In this document: positions 1 to 11,466 of the stretch, one piece after another
Position numbering within the stretch: position 1 is the stretch's first letter
How the letters are laid out: each line of letters begins with the position of its first letter
Origin: Amia ocellicauda
Lineage: Eukaryota > Chordata > Actinopteri > Amiiformes > Amiidae
Direction of reading: 5' to 3'
NCBI RefSeq assembly: GCF_036373705.1
Contig: NC_089869.1
Coordinates: 13,403,676-13,467,675 of the forward strand
DNA length: 64,000 bases
Notes under the pieces: generated by a model
What the model was told of the DNA's origin: nothing
The model's database searches: none
The model's input: only the letters and a program-made list of their open reading frames with translations
Made by a program: the position numbers and the translations under genes

Positions 1-500
1 ATAAGAGGAATTTGCATGAATTTTTGCATGTCTATTTTTATGGACACATATAAATAGAAAATAAGTAAACTTAAAAAATGCATGCCTTTATTGTGTCACA
101 TGAAAAAAACAGTCCCTAGCCCAGTCTTTGTGTTCTGGACCATTACCAAGAACTTCACATGATAACTACACAGAAATAGTAAACCATTCACTTTTATTTT
201 TATTATTATATAATTTATGTAGCTATAGATATTAGGAAACATTACCAGTATTCTTACATTTAATAATTTTGTTTAATATTTAGTACAGTCCTTTATGACA
301 GAAGATGGTTAGAGTTAGTAAAACAGTAGAAAGAATCATATACTAAGCCAAGAAAAGATCTGGAAGAGGACAGAACAAAAAGGTTGGTAACCCACTGGAA
401 GGTGAATCTTATATAATTTCTACAGTTCAGCTACACAAGTGATCACACTAACAAAGTGATCACAGTATGAGAGCCATTCATTAGTATCAATTAATAATAA

Positions 501-2492
501 TTAACAATTCAGGCAATGATGACACTCCTTTGAAGGGTCGTTCTTCAGGACAATCTTCCAAGTGCATTCCTTTTTGTTCACATCCATCTTGCAGTGGGAT
601 GGAATATCAATAGCAGTTGGGATCCTGGAAGAGACAGAAACCTCATGTAATGACTATAGATTAGAACAGAGTCAAGTCCTTTTGACACTTTCGCTATGCT
701 GCTTGTACTGAGGGGTTCTTGCGTGATTTTGAGTGAGTGATCAATAATTCTGTGGACCACACTATGAAGTAGTCCTTTCACTGAATAATGTGAAATACAA
801 GTTTTATTAACAAGTATTAAAAATAAAAGTAAGACTTTAGACTGGTGATATGAAAAGAAACACAAAACACTTACTGGTTAATGAGTGAATGAGCATGGCT
901 GTGCACTGAAAGGCTTGTATATACTTACATGTTGCAGCAGGAAATGCCAGCCTTATCACAACTACATTTATAGCAATTTTGCATCTGCCAATTTGAATTG
1001 AATTCATGAAAATCACCATCCATTCCACTGCAGCCTAAAATAAATACAAAATATGAAAGGCATATACCTTACTTAATGGTTACTGCACTTGTTAATACTT
1101 TAATTAAAGTTAACTGGTGGAAAAAAACTGAAAGTTTTTTTTTTTACATATCAAATATCATTCAAGCCTTCTAAGGTAATACAAAACCTAAGAATTATTG
1201 GTGTCTGTTTTTGGTAGTGTGTTTCCTGGTAAATAATAATAATTATTATTATTTTTTCAAACAGGCATCTATAATTAAACATGTATTGGTGATGTACTCC
1301 TTCCATTAAAAAAAAAACATGTAGCACACCATTAATGCTTGTCATAAAATATGTCTTTATACAAATATTTATTTTGCAATACAAATACTTCTGCTTTAAG
1401 GTGTGCACATCAACAATCCTAAGTAAACTTTTCTTATTTCTACTGAACAAACTAATCTTGAGTTGAAAAAATGATCAAGGATGTTGACTTCAATAGAACT
1501 TCACTTCCCTTTTCCACAAAATGTTACCTGTGCACTGTAGTATTGTCAGATATCATGATTTATGGCTCTAGTGTTTGAGCTGTAAATATTACAGTACTAA
1601 TCCCAGTGGGAATGTTTACTGCAATCTACAGTGTCCTTTTGTAGGATTTGTAACCCATAGTAATGTTAGGAATGGAGTGAAGCTTATATCCTTTAACTTG
1701 CGCAATACAGTTTAAAAAAATCTGTAAAATTTACTTTAAAATAGTAATTTAGTTGTTGATTTTTGTAACATGGAGAAAACTGAAACTTTTTGTAAGCAAT
1801 TTAGTTTCCTGAATGGAATACTTACCAAACTTGGGCATCTCTATATAGCAATCTGATCTGATCATGGCCACAAAGCTAAAAAGCCCAAGAGTGATATACA
1901 GAAAGTGTTTCTGAAAAAAGAAAAACAAAACTGACATGATTTACTAACTAGAGGTATGGAGAATAACTTAATCTTTTTTGTCATGTCAAAGGTAAAAATA
2001 ACTGAGGAAAGAATTAATCAGAAAGCATATAATACTGTTTTGAAAGGTCATAAAATGAATGTTGATTTAATGTCAGGGATAGTTATGCTGAAGTGCATTG
2101 AATATTTTTTGGTCTATTGTATTGTAACACTGAAAGTGTAATAATTAAATATAGAGAAGCCCATTGAGAAACAAGGTAGCTTATCCTTAGCATCATTCAA
2201 AGCAGGTTGTGGGATGGCTGAGTTGAATTCTAAATTAAACCAGTGAGACCAGCTCAAACTACATCTTCAAACTGTACATAGAGGAAGAGTCTGGACAGAA
2301 GCAGAATGCTTTGCAGGTTAAAATAACACCAGCCAGACACACTTCAAATATATCCTTAAACCATTGCAGTATTTGACTTTCTGGAATCTAGAGGAAATTA
2401 GGTCAAACATATCTTAGTCATAATCTTAATTTTTAATGCATTTGAAATTTCTCTTATTCAGAAGTGCTCCATTCAGGTTTTATACATACCAT
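501..2492 (-). CDS. msmb-like: Beta-microseminoprotein-like protein, copy A (4 exons)
   Basis: Spliced gene read on the minus strand: exon 1 2492-2490 (only the ATG), exon 2 1910-1826, exon 3 1034-929, exon 4 624-501. All junctions are GT-AG and the frame stays open, giving 105 codons plus stop. The protein starts with a hydrophobic signal peptide (KHFLYITLGLFSFVAMIRS), then a cysteine-rich domain with the family pattern: C, GC, W followed by NC-x2-C-x-C and a CC pair in exon 3, then HC, EC and EC in exon 4. Ten cysteines match the MSMB pattern; two extra ones lie at the C-terminus (HHCLNC). MSMB proteins are small secreted proteins of mucosal and seminal fluids; the role in fish is not known to me. 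Exon 3 is 106 bp in both copies, supporting the model. The ATG-only first exon is the least certain part; it was chosen because ATG is followed directly by a gtatgt donor. TTTATT on the plus strand at 193-198 or 87-92 could be the polyadenylation signal. Confidence 0.8.
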
Positions 2493-2537
2493 TGTGATGT
2501 CTCTGGTGATTTCTCAGTTGATGAAAAATGTAAATAT

Positions 2538-2543
2538 ATGCAG

Positions 2544-2575
<32 letters not shown>

Positions 2576-2594
2576 TTTTTTTTTTTTTTTTTTG
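2538..2594. repeat. (TA)n microsatellite followed by poly-T
   Basis: A run of alternating TA (about 2542-2570) followed by about 17 T. It lies about 50-100 bp upstream of the start codon of MSMB-like copy A, so its length could affect promoter spacing. Confidence 0.8.
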
Positions 2595-3008
2595 CATCAC
2601 GTGATATATGCAAATAAGAACAAGTTCCTGCTCTTCACGGATCTCATGATAAAATGAGTTGAATGTACAAGATGGAAAAGGTAATTTTACAAATTTGCTC
2701 ACAGTCCAGATGCCCTAAATTGCTGTTTAAAATAAATAAAAAAGTAGTAAGATCCTTTGAACCAAAAAAGGTTGTGGAAAGTAATTCTAAACAGTACTTT
2801 GTAATCTTTATATACTGTAGCTCTGATATCTCATACATGTTTTATACTGAGACACAGACGCCAGGAAGCTTTGCATATACATTTATTTTGTGGACAACTG
2901 ACACTTCTACATGAAGAGAATGTTGGAAAAGAGCTGAACTTATGTTTTTGTTCTGAAGTAAGTTTGCTCTATCTCCAAACAACAATCCCTCAGAATTGAG
3001 CATCGTCA

Positions 3009-4510
3009 TTAAGATTTCCCAAGGCATTTCTTGGAATAGTCATCCTTCTGCACAGTTTTACCAGTACAAGTCTTCTGGTCAACTAGCTGAAGACAGCTGT
3101 CTGGAAGATTAGGCAATGGTGGAAACCTGAGAGACAGAGAAGACATCATGTGACATATGTTCTGGAAGGGGCTACAGCAAAGCAGTCTTAAAATGCATAG
3201 AGCAAATAAATTGCTCTTTCCTCATGTTTCTTTCTTCTAGTTCCATAACCTATTTGAGTGTAGATGTTTTATTACCAATGTTAAGTAACCATTCAAATAC
3301 AGACTGATTCTGCAAAGTTTATTGAAATAAAAATAGAAACATAAAGTTCCTTAGTAGATATTTACTTTCTGTTCCAATTTAAATTGTTATCCACTTGTCT
3401 TTCAATACTTTTTGCCATACCTAACTTTTATAATTAGTTTCAGAAAATATGGAGCTAAGTTTGAAATAGATTCAAAGGCTTTGAAATTCAAGTTTGAATA
3501 GCAAGACACTCAGCCTCGATATGCAAAGTAATGCAGAATAAACAGGATATGAAAATAAATAATTGTCTTGAATTGACTGCAATCTTTTTGTGTAACATAT
3601 GTAAGTTCCTCTTGAAATTCAAATTAAAACATCAAGCACTTTCAAATGATGCACCATAACCACTATAACTGATGTACTGTAAGCTGAATTGATCAAACTT
3701 TCATATTGTACTTTGCATGAAAATTTAAAGATTGATTGATTACTAAGAATCTGCCTACAACTGTGTTGATGGGGAAAAAAGGATTTTGTAATGAACATAA
3801 AAATGATTCCTGACTACCTACATACTGCAGCAGTCAGCACCAAAATCAGTGCAAGTACATTGAAAGCAGTCTTCAGTTTTCCAGACTGTCCCAAATGCAT
3901 GAAGGGTTCCTTTGTTGTCCAGACAACCTGGGGAAAAAGCAATATTCATAATATTATTATAGAAGTACACTCTTAACAATGCTGAATTGACATGAAAGTG
4001 CCTCTTTCACAATGGATCCAGAGGATCAGAGCAGAAAAACAATGTGGAGGGGGGGGTGGGGTTGCTTTTTCCCCCCTCCTCCAACACACTGCATTTTCCT
4101 CTTAATGGGAATTCAGTATGAACAATTCTGAATTCACAATTGAACATGCAATAGTTTAAACATTCTTTATACAAAACTACTGATACATACCTTTTGGGGG
4201 ATGATTTATGTCATCAAATGTCAATGGTGTGAATTGGCATTGGGTATTACATACTGCAGCATAGGCAAACATTCCAAAGGTGATGTAAAGGATTTTATTC
4301 TGCAAAGGAGCATCATGTTAGTCTTCAGTCACTTTTCATGATGAACAGACATCTAAATGTATCTATTGATTAATCTATGGATGTATGAATCTAAATTAAT
4401 CACCTGATGTATTATTATTAATAGTAATAGATAGATAGTAACAGGTTTTTTTAGACAATAAGAAGTTGAAAAATCTATTTACAGAAAGACACTAAGAGTT
4501 CACTCACCAT
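3009..4510 (-). CDS. msmb-like: Beta-microseminoprotein-like protein, copy B (4 exons)
   Basis: Minus-strand gene: exon 1 4510-4508 (ATG only, followed by a gtgagt donor), exon 2 4299-4191, exon 3 3927-3822, exon 4 3126-3009. The total is 336 bp, or 111 codons plus stop. It begins with a signal peptide (NKILYITFGMFAYAAVCN), followed by a domain with the ten MSMB-type cysteines: QC, GC, EDC-x2-C-x-C, DCC, then SC, TC and KC. Exon phases equal those of copy A, including the split AT|G codon between exons 3 and 4, so the two genes arose by tandem duplication. They have diverged strongly: the cysteines, the W before the NC/DC group and the exon structure are the main shared features. A TATATAA box on the minus strand at 4591-4585 lies about 75 bp before the ATG, leaving a 5' UTR of roughly 50 bp. 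Plus-strand TTTATT at 2882-2887 would serve as AATAAA. Confidence 0.85.
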
Positions 4511-4584
4511 TTTGTCTTGCAGTCCTCAGCTTCCCTTTTTGAGAATGGGTAGGAGTTGGTAATATTCATTCTAGAAACAGTGGT

Positions 4585-4591
4585 TTATATA
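4585..4591 (-). promoter_or_regulatory. TATA box of MSMB-like copy B
   Basis: TATATAA on the minus strand, about 75 bp upstream of the ATG of copy B. A start site about 30 bp downstream would give a short 5' UTR in one small exon ending directly after the ATG. This is inferred from motif and spacing only. Confidence 0.5.
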
Positions 4592-5017
4592 CTGTGAAAT
4601 GTATAAAGTGACAGGGTGTTCCAGGTTGAAGGTCAATTGAAAATCTGTTAAACAAACAACTCAAATATTTCTCATTCTCAAGCATAAATATTGACTACTT
4701 TAAGCTTTACATGTCAGTGAGTTAGTAATGCACACCTGTGTTTGTTGATAGGCTTCCATTTAAGGATTTAAGAAACGTTAAGAAATTGTACTCATGTTTG
4801 GAAAAAAGGCTAATTGTCAGTCTCCCATGTAAAGATTAGTGTCCTCTATCCATCTACTGTATGGTTCACATAAGGTGGTTCAAAGCTCTCATTTGTATTA
4901 AATGACCCAGGCAGAAGTTATGTAAAATAAATTGTAATAGTAAATGCAATGCCAAAATCTATTTTATTTAAAGAGGTTTTGAAAATGAAGTATGCAACCT
5001 TTTAGTTATTTTGTTTA

Positions 5018-5048
5018 TCTTCTTCTTCTTCTTCTTCTTCTTCTTCTT

Positions 5049-5078
<30 letters not shown>
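5018..5078. repeat. (CTT)n trinucleotide repeat, about 20 units
   Basis: Uninterrupted TTC/CTT repeat of about 60 bp, about 45 bp outside the left end of the DD36E transposon. Pure GAA/TTC tracts of this kind can form triplex DNA. Confidence 0.9.
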
Positions 5079-5079
<1 letters not shown>

Positions 5080-5124
5080 TTTTGTTATTCAAAACAAAAC
5101 ACATTTCTTTGAAAGCAATATATA

Positions 5125-6342
5125 CACTCACCTAAAGGATTATTAGGAACACCATACTAATACTGTGTTTGACCCCCTTTCGCCTTCAGAACTGCCTTAA
5201 TTCTACGTGGCATTGATTCAACAAGGTGCTGAAAGCATTCTTTAGAAATGTTGGCCCATATTGATAGGATAGCATCTTGCAGTTGATGGAGATTTGTGGG
5301 ATGCACATCCAGGGCACGAAGCTCCCGTTCCACCACATCCCAAAGATGCTCTATTGGGTTGAGATCTGGTGACTGTGGGGGCCAGTTTAGTACAGTGAAC
5401 TCATTGTCATGTTCAAGAAACCAATTTGAAATGATTCGACCTTTGTGACATGGTGCATTATCCTGCTGGAAGTAGCCATCAGAGGATGGGTACATGGTGG
5501 TCATAAAGGGATGGACATGGTCAGAAACAATGCTCATGTAGGCCGTGGCATTTAAACGATGCCCAATTGGCACTAAGGGGCCTAAAGTGTGCCAAGAAAA
5601 CATCCCCCACACCATTACACCACCACCACCAGCCTGCACAGTGGTAACAAGGCATGATGGATCCATGTTCTCATTCTGTTTACGCCAAATTCTGACTCTA
5701 CCATCTGAATGTCTCAACAGAAATCGAGACTCATCAGACCAGGCAACATTTTTCCAGTCTTCAACTGTCCAATTTTGGTGAGCTTGTGCAAATTGTAGCC
5801 TCTTTTTCCTATTTGTAGTGGAGATGAGTGGTACCCGGTGGGCTCTTCTGCTGTTGTAGCCCATCCGCCTCAAGGTTGTACGTGTTGTGGCTTCACAAAT
5901 GCTTTGCTGCATTCCTCGGTTGTAACGAGTGGTTATTTCAGTCAAAGTTGCTCTTCTATCAGCTTGAATCAGTCGGCCCATTCTCCTCTGACCTCTAGCA
6001 TCAACAAGGCATTTTCGCCCACAGGACTTCCGCATACTGGATGTTTTTCCCTTTTCACACCATTCTTTGTAAACCCTAGAAATGGTTGTGCGTGAAAATC
6101 CCAGTAACTGAGCAGATTGTGAAATATTCAGACCGGCCCGTCTGGCACCAACAACCATGCCACGCTCAAAATTGCTTAAATCACTTTTCTTTCCCATTCA
6201 GACATTCAGTTTGGAGTTCAGGAGATTGTCTTGACCAGGACCACACCCCTAAATGCATTGAAGCAACTGCCATGTGATTGGTTGGTTAGATAATTGCATT
6301 AATGAGAAATTGAACAGGTGTTCCTAATAATCCTTTAGGTGA

Positions 6343-6345
<3 letters not shown>
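5125..6345 (-). mobile_element. Tc1/mariner DD36E element, intact copy 1
   Basis: A 1221-bp element with terminal inverted repeats beginning CACTCACCTAAAGGATTA at 5125 and mirrored at 6345, flanked by TA on both sides. It carries one uninterrupted transposase gene on the minus strand (5157-6197). An element of exactly the same length sits at 23495-24715. The 36-residue spacing between the second and third catalytic residues points to the DD36E (Incomer-type) group; the family name is from memory and should be tested by search. The outer flanks are simple repeats, (CTT)n on the left and (AT)n on the right. Confidence 0.9.
5157..6197 (-). CDS. Tc1/mariner transposase (DD36E), complete
   Basis: A 346-codon transposase without interruption. 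The N-terminal third carries helix-turn-helix DNA-binding domains, including SISQ/NISQ-type and [12 protein letters not shown] helices near residues 25-45. The catalytic DDE domain has D in the WSDES motif (about residue 154), D in the QQDNAPCH motif and E in [12 protein letters not shown] count 36 residues between the last two. It would cut and paste the element by binding its terminal repeats. The reading frame begins just inside the right repeat and ends just inside the left one, as is usual for the family. All three catalytic residues are present, so this copy could be functional, unlike copy 2. Expression was not assessable. Confidence 0.92.
   Translation of the reverse strand: MGKKSDLSNFERGMVVGARRAGLNISQSAQLLGFSRTTISRVYKEWCEKGKTSSMRKSCGRKCLVDARGQRRMGRLIQADRRATLTEITTRYNRGMQQSICEATTRTTLRRMGYNSRRAHRVPLISTTNRKKRLQFAQAHQNWTVEDWKNVAWSDESRFLLRHSDGRVRIWRKQNENMDPSCLVTTVQAGGGGVMVWGMFSWHTLGPLVPIGHRLNATAYMSIVSDHVHPFMTTMYPSSDGYFQQDNAPCHKGRIISNWFLEHDNEFTVLNWPPQSPDLNPIEHLWDVVERELRALDVHPTNLHQLQDAILSIWANISKECFQHLVESMPRRIKAVLKAKGGQTQY

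Positions 6346-6400
<55 letters not shown>
6346..6400. repeat. (AT)n microsatellite
   Basis: About 55 bp of alternating AT between two Tc1-type elements. It probably grew from the TA target sites of the insertions. Confidence 0.85.
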
Positions 6401-6401
<1 letters not shown>

Positions 6402-6403
<2 letters not shown>

Positions 6404-7254
6404 CTGATCAGCCATAACATTATGACCATTGACAGGTGAATAACACTGATAATCTCGTTATCATGGCACCTGTCAGTTGGTGGGAAATATTAGGCAGCAA
6501 GAGAACAATTTGTCCTCAAAGTCGATGTGTTAGAAGCAGGAACAATGGGCAAGCGTAAGGATCTGAGCGACTTTGACAAGGGACAAATTGTGATGGCTAG
6601 ACGACTGGGTCAGAGCATCTCCAAAACTGCAGCTCTTGTGGGGTGTTCCCGGTCTGCAGTGGTCAGTACCTATCAAAAGTGGTCCAAGGAAGGAAAAGCA
6701 GTGAACCGGCAACAGGGCGGCCAAGGCTCATTGATGCATGTGGGGAGCGAAGGCTGGCCCGTGTGGTCCGATCCATCAGATGAGCTACTGTAGCTCAAAT
6801 TGCTGAAAAAGTGAATGTTGGTTGTGATAGAAAGCTGTCAGAACACACAGTGCATCGCAGTTTGTTGCGTTTGGGGCTGCGTTGCCGCAGACCAGTCAGG
6901 GTGGCCATGCTGACCCCTGTCCACTGCCAAAAGCGCCTACAATGGGCACGTGAGCATCAGAACTGGACCACGGAGCAATGGAAGAAGGTGGCCTGGTCTG
7001 ATGAATCACGAGTTCAAGGTGTTGACTTGGCCTCCAAATTCCCCAGATCTCAATCCAATCGAGCATCTGTGGAATGTGCTGGACAAACAAGTCCGATCCA
7101 TGGAGGCCCCACCTCGCAACTTACAGGACTTAAAGGATCTGCTGCTTACGTCTTGGTGCCTTCAGAGGTCTAGTGGAGTCAGGGCTGTTTTGGCGGCAAA
7201 AAGGGGACCTACACAATATTAGGCGGGGGGTCATAATGTTATGGCTGATCGGTG
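6402..7254 (+). mobile_element. Tc1-like element, internally deleted copy
   Basis: The ends are inverted repeats: CTGATCAGCCATAACATTAT near 6404, mirrored by its complement ending at about 7254, with TA at the edges. At about 850 bp it is shorter than a full Tc1 element. The interior is a transposase whose middle is missing: the reading frame goes from WSDES directly into the [22 protein letters not shown] part. The same family and the same junction occur at 55376-56108. Such a copy cannot make its own transposase and would depend on a full-length relative. Confidence 0.85.
6545..7222 (+). pseudogene. Tc1-like transposase remnant
   Basis: Starts [20 protein letters not shown] at 6545 with an intact helix-turn-helix segment ([16 protein letters not shown]). 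A frameshift and in-frame stop follow near 6780-6793. The middle continues from about 6811 (SEHTVHRSLLRLGL) to WSDES near 6998. After that the central catalytic region, including the second catalytic Asp, is deleted, and the C-terminal part resumes in another frame (6998-7222), ending AKRGPTQY and a stop. Not functional. Confidence 0.85.
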
Positions 7255-7710
7255 TATATATAGTATTAGTAATTCTCTGTGAGGTGAGATGACATGATGC
7301 TGAATTACCTATGTAATTATGTACAATAAAGTATTTTTTTTGTGACAACCCATTAATTAGTTATTGATTTTTACAGCCTGAAATGCAATATTATTGACTT
7401 CATGTATTTCTATTAAATAAATGTAGATTTTTAATTCAAAACAAAGGTTGTAAAAGTATGTCAGTCATTAGAATAAATCATATCTAGTTTGATGTTTCTG
7501 TTACATTCACTGAATTAGTAATTTATTTGTATGGCTTTAAATGGCTGTTGGGGAATGCCTGTTGAATGTCTGAAATAAAACCAACTTTACTTCCACCGAG
7601 GACTTGAAAACCAACCAGCACAAAGATCAGGTTCTAATGCAACATATTTAATTGAAGGTCATATTATTATGAGAGACATTCAGATATATTTGTCCCCCCG
7701 TGTTCAATTT

Positions 7711-7729
7711 TGTGTGTGTGTGTGTGTTT
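7711..7729. repeat. (GT)n microsatellite
   Basis: Short run of about nine GT units in otherwise unremarkable intergenic DNA. I see no gene between 7260 and 8050. Confidence 0.7.
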
Positions 7730-8059
7730 TATTATGTTGTGTGTCAGTGCAAGCTGGGTTTCAAAATGTGTGCATTTCGTATCCACCTATACAAAGCCTA
7801 ACAAATCCCAAGACCAGCACTCAACAACCAGTGATAACAAGTATAGTGCTTGCTGCACATATAGACAATCTGGCAGTTTTATTTTTGTATTTATTACCAG
7901 AGCTTTGGAAATGGCTTTGTAATCCTTTCCAGACTGATATATCTCAATAACTAATAACTTTTTCTCATCTCTTCAGGAATTTATATTTATCACAGCATAG
8001 TGTGCTGCTTGTTGAGACCTTGTAGCTGACTTCACATTGATGGTAAGGTCCTATAGAAG

Positions 8060-8378
8060 TCATGTTTAGATTCAAAAGGGCGGGCAGTAATCAAGCCTGG
8101 GTGTGTCTGCTCTAACTGAATCCAATGATCATTTAAATTTGGTTAATGAGTTGATTAAATTCAGGGGGCAGTTTCTTTTTTCACACAGGGCCAGTTGGTG
8201 TTGGATAACTTTTTTCCTTAAACAAATCAAATTAACATAAAAACTAAATTTTGTTTTTACTTGGACTCTCTTAGTCTTATATTACATTTTGTATTAATAT
8301 CTGAAACCATTCAGTGTGACAAATATGCAAAAATGGAGGAAATCAGGAAGGGGCGAATACTTTTTCACAGCACTGTAC
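8060..8378. mobile_element. DNA-transposon-type repeat fragment
   Basis: AT-rich segment ending GAATACTTTTTCACAGCACTGTA, a typical Tc1-type terminus. A related sequence, GGGGGCAGTTTC-TTTTTTCACACAGGGCC, lies inside it near 8164-8192. This inner/outer arrangement resembles the direct repeats of fish Tc1 ends. I recognise it as a common fish repeat but cannot name the family; the left boundary is uncertain. Confidence 0.5.
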
Positions 8379-8629
8379 TAATACTGTAATGCATCGTAAT
8401 ATGAAAATAAACCCATAGGCTATATCCATCCATTACAAATAATACTTATATAATGCATCAGCATTATATATGTCAATTAGGCTATACAATCGATAAAATA
8501 TACACACATTATTAGGTGGTCTGGTTAATTCCTTCCCCAGAATATATATTTTAAGAAATAATAATGACCTCCATAAAATATTCACAAGTACATTTAATAA
8601 ATGCATGTATTTATACAAAATTATATATT

Positions 8630-10356
8630 AAGAACATATGAAAGTTTACATATGAGCGGAGGCCATTCGACCCATCGTGCTCGTTTGGTGTGCATTAATA
8701 ACTGAGTGATCCTATCCAGCCTATTTTTAAATGTTCCCAAATTTTAGCTTCAACCACATTGCTGGGTAGTTTCTTCCAGATTGTGAAGTGTCTCCTGTTT
8801 TCCGTCTTGAATGCCCTGAAGCCCAATTTCCATTTGTGTCCCTGGGTGCGTGTGTCCCTGCTGATCTGGAAAAGCTTCTCTGGTTTGATGTGGTCAATGC
8901 CTTTCATGATTTTGAAGACTTGAATCAAGTCCCCACATGGTCTCCCCTGTTCCAGGGTGAAAAGGTTCAGTTCCTCAGTCTCTCAGTAGGACATTCCCTT
9001 CAGACTTGGAATAAGTCTGGTTGCTCTCCTCTGAACTGCCTCTAGAGCAGCGATATCTTTCTTGAAGTGTGGAGCCCAGAACTGCACACAGTATCCAGAT
9101 GAGCTCTAACTAGTGCATTGTACAGTCTGAACATCACTGCCCTTGTTCTCAATTCTACACTTTTGACAATATACCCTAGCATTGTGTTTGCCTTTTTTAT
9201 TGCTTCTCCACATTGTTTGGATGGAGAAAGTGAGGAGTCCACATAGACTCCTAGGTCTTTCTCATGCGATACTTCATCTAGTTCTATTCTTCCCATAGTG
9301 TAATTATAGTGGACATTTTTGTTACCTGCATGTAATACCTTGCACTTGTCCACATTGAATTTCATCTGCCAGCTGTCGGCCCACAACTGAATATTATCTA
9401 AGTCCCTCTGAATAGCCTGTGCTGCCGAGATTGTATCTACTGAGCCACCTATTTTAGTATCATCTGCAAATAACTATCCCAGAGTCCAGATCATTAATAT
9501 AGATTAGAAAAAGCACAGGCCCTAATACTGATCCCTGTGGAACTCCACTAACAACCTCACTCCAGTTAGAAGCAACTCCTCTAATTGACATCCTCTGTTT
9601 CATAGACATCAACCAGTTCATAATCCCTCTACTTACATTGCCCTGAATGCCTACAGCTTCCAATTTGAGGATCAGTCTTTGGTGTGGGACCTTATCAAAA
9701 GCTTTTTGAAAATCTAAGGATATCATATCATCTGCTTTCACATGATCTACAGCTGCAGTTGCATGTTCAAAAAATTCTAATAAATTAGTAAGACATGATC
9801 TGCCTCGTCTAAACCCATGTTGACTATCTCCAAGAATATGGTTTTCATTAAGATGCTCCTCTATTTTCTTTCAAATAATTTTTTCCAACATTTTACAAGT
9901 GATGCAGGTGAGACTGATTGGTCTGTAATTTCAGTTTTGTCCCCTTTCTTGTGGATTGGTATGACATTTGCTGTCTTCCAGTCAGTGGGCACATCCCCTG
10001 TTCTAAGTGTCATTTGGAATATTTTAGTTAGCGGCCTATAAATAATTTCCCTCATTTCTTTAAGTACTGTTGGAAAGATCCCATCTGGCTCGGGTGATTT
10101 GTTTGTTTTTAATTCTGCTAGTCCCTTTAGTACCTCCTCCTCATTTATCCTGATCTCTGTTAGGATTTCACTGGACTGATTGTTAACCTATGACATGCTA
10201 TCAATTTTTTTTCTTTTGTAAAAACCTCTGAAATACTCTCATTTAGAATATTTGACACATCTTGTTTGTTGATACTTCCATTTTTGCCCTTTATCTGTTT
10301 CACTTCTTCCTTTATTACCTCTTGCTGTTGTAGTATTAGAGAAAAACTCTTTGCTG
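8630..10356 (-). mobile_element. CR1-type LINE, 5'-truncated copy
   Basis: Minus-strand retrotransposon remnant of about 1.7 kb. Its 3' end (near 8630-8690) matches the 3' end of the plus-strand copy at 46.7-49.2 kb, in the stretch that reads GAATGGCCTC in that copy. Translation in pieces gives reverse transcriptase segments: KTANVIPIHKKGDK (10055-9861 region), [20 protein letters not shown] (9741-9460), [20 protein letters not shown], and a C-terminal part with WADSWQMKFNVDKCKVLHAG (9386-9042). The frames are broken by stops and shifts, and the catalytic FADD box region is deleted (between IVICR near 9460 and the following fragment). It is dead on arrival and decayed. Confidence 0.88.
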
Positions 10357-10508
10357 TTTTTTTGCTACAGACGTGTTGGTACCCCTCCACAAAAAACGAA
10401 GAATGCACAATTTCCTCTGAAATAACTTGAAACTGACAAAAGTAATTGGCGCAGAATCTGCACAGACTCGGCGAAGTATGTTTGAGTGAACGCAGCCGAC
10501 GTCCAAAG

Positions 10509-11466
10509 TAGGGATGGGCGGATCGATCCAAAGTATCCATACTTCCGATCCTGACGTTTCATTTTTGAGAATCGATCCTCACATAAAACATCGATACCAG
10601 GTGGCGACAGAGTGAAGCAGAGCTCTCTGACAGAAGCCTTTCAGAGAGGCAGGCATTATCCAGGTATCTAACTGATAATATTAGCTTATTTTAATAATTT
10701 GAACAGAAATCAGTGAATACTTTTTATTTCTTGAGGAGCATATTACAGTGGGTGGATGTACATACGCTAAAACTCCGATACCCCGACTAAGGTTAATATC
10801 CGGCTTTGTAAAAAGTAACGTAAACACCTTAATCTGGTATCTTTAATCGGGGTCTTAATATCAGTAACACACCAGGATTTCTGCCCAACACTTTGATTGA
10901 TCTGGGCATGTTATCAGCTTTGTCAGATTTCTATCTGTTTTATAAAGGTGTTTGTGTAATCGCGGTATTGCTGTTAAACACTTCAGTCCAATTATTGCCA
11001 TAACCTGATTTTTCCCGGTCGGAGTTTTGTTCTGCATGTAAACGCACTCAATAGGCTGCCAAATTGGACACATTTACAAACAATATCTGAATGCATTATA
11101 TCAATTTTGTGGAAAAACTGATATGCATTGCTCAGGATTTCTAAAACATAGATTATATCTTATAAAATTATACCGTTTTGAAAGTAAAGAGCTCAGGTTG
11201 CTAATACCTTCAGGAATTATCTGGTGAATATAACTCTTATGCCAGCCAGAACAATTGAACGTGTGTTTTATAATTGCTGTTATTAAACAGAAAACAAAAA
11301 TATAAGAGAAATATTTATTTTTTGATGTCTGCATTTACCAATTTTCACTGTAGAAATCACAAAGATTTCCCCTTTTTATGTACATAAGAACACTTTTAAA
11401 AGTATCGGTATTGGTATTGGGATACTAGCCTTGGTATTACGTGGTATCGGATCGAAATGAAAATTA
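10509..11466. mobile_element. Probable non-autonomous hAT-type element (8-bp target duplication)
   Basis: A 958-bp segment bounded by the identical 8-bp sequence GTCCAAAG at 10501-10508 and 11467-11474. It starts TAGGGATGGGCGGATCGATC and ends GGATCGAAATGAAAATTA, with GATCG-containing but poorly matched termini. Eight-bp target duplications are typical of hAT transposons. No transposase frame was found inside. Removing it joins GC-richer flanks into one continuous sequence, consistent with insertion. Confidence 0.55.

Noticed and set aside
7669-7950. 93-codon frame over the (GT)n repeat
   Set aside because: Cys/Val-rich translation comes from the GT microsatellite; no conservation signal.
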